Shown here piece after piece: positions 63,581 to 64,000 of a stretch of 64,000 nt of DNA (the first letter of the stretch is position 1; each line of letters begins with the position of its first letter). The translations under genes were made by a program, and so were the position numbers. The DNA lies in the NCBI RefSeq assembly GCF_000497575.1, contig NZ_APJI01000007.1, positions 62,001-126,000 of the forward strand. Reading direction: 5' to 3'. The DNA is from Afipia sp. OHSU_II-C1 (GTDB lineage: Bacteria > Pseudomonadota > Alphaproteobacteria > Rhizobiales > Xanthobacteraceae). The notes below the pieces were generated by a model, which saw only the letters and a program-made list of their open reading frames with translations, was not told where the DNA came from and ran no database searches.

Positions 63581-64000
63581 ATGGTGCGCAAATATTTCGG
63601 GACCGACGGTATCCGTGGCCGTGCCAACGGTCTGATCACGCCGGAACTGGCTCTCAAGGTCGGGCAGGCCGCCGGGCTGGTGTTTCAGCGCGGCGACCAT
63701 CGTCATCGCGTGGTGATCGGCAAGGACACCCGGCTGTCCGGCTACATGATCGAAAACGCCATGGTGGCCGGATTCACGTCTGTCGGCATGGATGTGCTGT
63801 TGCTCGGCCCGATGCCGACGCCGGCCGTCGCCATGCTGACCAAGTCGATGCGCGCCGATCTCGGCGTGATGATCTCGGCCTCGCATAATCTGTTCGACGA
63901 CAACGGCATCAAGCTGTTCGGCCCTGCCGGCTTCAAGCTGTCCGACGACGTCGAAGCGCAGATCGAACTTCTGATGGACGAGAACCTCGACAAGCGCCTC
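63581..64000 (+). CDS. glmM: Phosphoglucosamine mutase, 3' truncated by the window
   Basis: Converts glucosamine 6-phosphate to glucosamine 1-phosphate for peptidoglycan and lipopolysaccharide precursors. The ATG at 63581 starts [19 protein letters not shown]; the catalytic phosphoserine is S101 in MISASHN, and [13 protein letters not shown] is present. Only about 140 residues of the usual ~450 are in the window. The GGAGCAGGGG stretch precedes the start. Confidence 0.96.
   Translation, partial: MVRKYFGTDGIRGRANGLITPELALKVGQAAGLVFQRGDHRHRVVIGKDTRLSGYMIENAMVAGFTSVGMDVLLLGPMPTPAVAMLTKSMRADLGVMISASHNLFDDNGIKLFGPAGFKLSDDVEAQIELLMDENLDKRL

Overview
The window is chromosomal DNA of an alphaproteobacterium, most likely of the Bradyrhizobium/Nitrobacter/Afipia/Rhodopseudomonas group (Nitrobacteraceae). 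The basis is high G+C, GC-rich third positions, dense coding on both strands, a long-tailed UvrB, a 317-residue Prs type, DUF992 pairs, and several families of rhizobial-type palindromic intergenic repeats. No phage, plasmid, transposase, CRISPR array, rRNA or tRNA was recognised. It is mostly ordinary housekeeping and metabolic DNA with short accessory stretches.

Layout. 1-5.0 kb: end of a LysR regulator, ilvE, and an overlapping marR - OmpR-type regulator - EnvZ-type kinase operon. 5-13 kb: a cell-envelope and housekeeping group (proC, YbjN-like, prs, lipoprotein, MerR/TipAS regulator, pgeF, MidA-type methyltransferase, lgt, UbiK-like). 13-21 kb: more accessory DNA. It holds two tautomerases around a MarR regulator with a clear double operator, a TetR-like protein without a recognisable HTH, a Bug-type binding protein, an HD-GYP protein, an acyltransferase, and a COG0523 zinc GTPase under a perfect Zur-type palindrome. 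21-23.6 kb: rplY-pth-ychF. 24-34 kb: paired MaoC proteins, exported proteins of unknown function, two NTF2-like proteins, a beta-lactamase-fold hydrolase, an atypical pfkA, csaA and an LLM oxidoreductase. 34-47.6 kb: uvrB, alkyl sulfatase, a coupled MBL-SCO pair, two GST genes, a DUF1800-DUF1501 export pair, a broken DUF559 gene inside repeats, and an aldo/keto reductase. 47.6-64 kb: plsC, DUF486, two tiny membrane proteins, GST, two glycosyltransferases, an aspartate aminotransferase, tandem DUF992 genes, an EF-G-like GTPase, an XRE regulator, SulP, aroE, an FMN hydroxy-acid oxidase, two paralogous micro-proteins, and the start of glmM.

Cooperation visible from layout. The marR-regulator-kinase genes overlap and should be co-expressed. 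lgt, the MidA-like gene and pgeF form a minus-strand run. The MBL and SCO genes share a GTGA overlap, and DUF1800/DUF1501 are translationally coupled. GT87 and GT2 overlap by 35 bases. The MarR/tautomerase divergon, the MerR gene and the zinc GTPase gene each carry a readable operator.

No large undescribed system is obvious. The observations most worth a second look are the likely ATT start of prs, the nonsense-broken DUF559 gene framed by repeats, PfkA with Asn where Asp103 is expected, the MerR dyad in a 19-base spacer that implies a leaderless transcript, the two small proteins sharing an acidic SDPV motif, and two unannotated small membrane proteins. All functions are read from sequence by eye; no database search was run.
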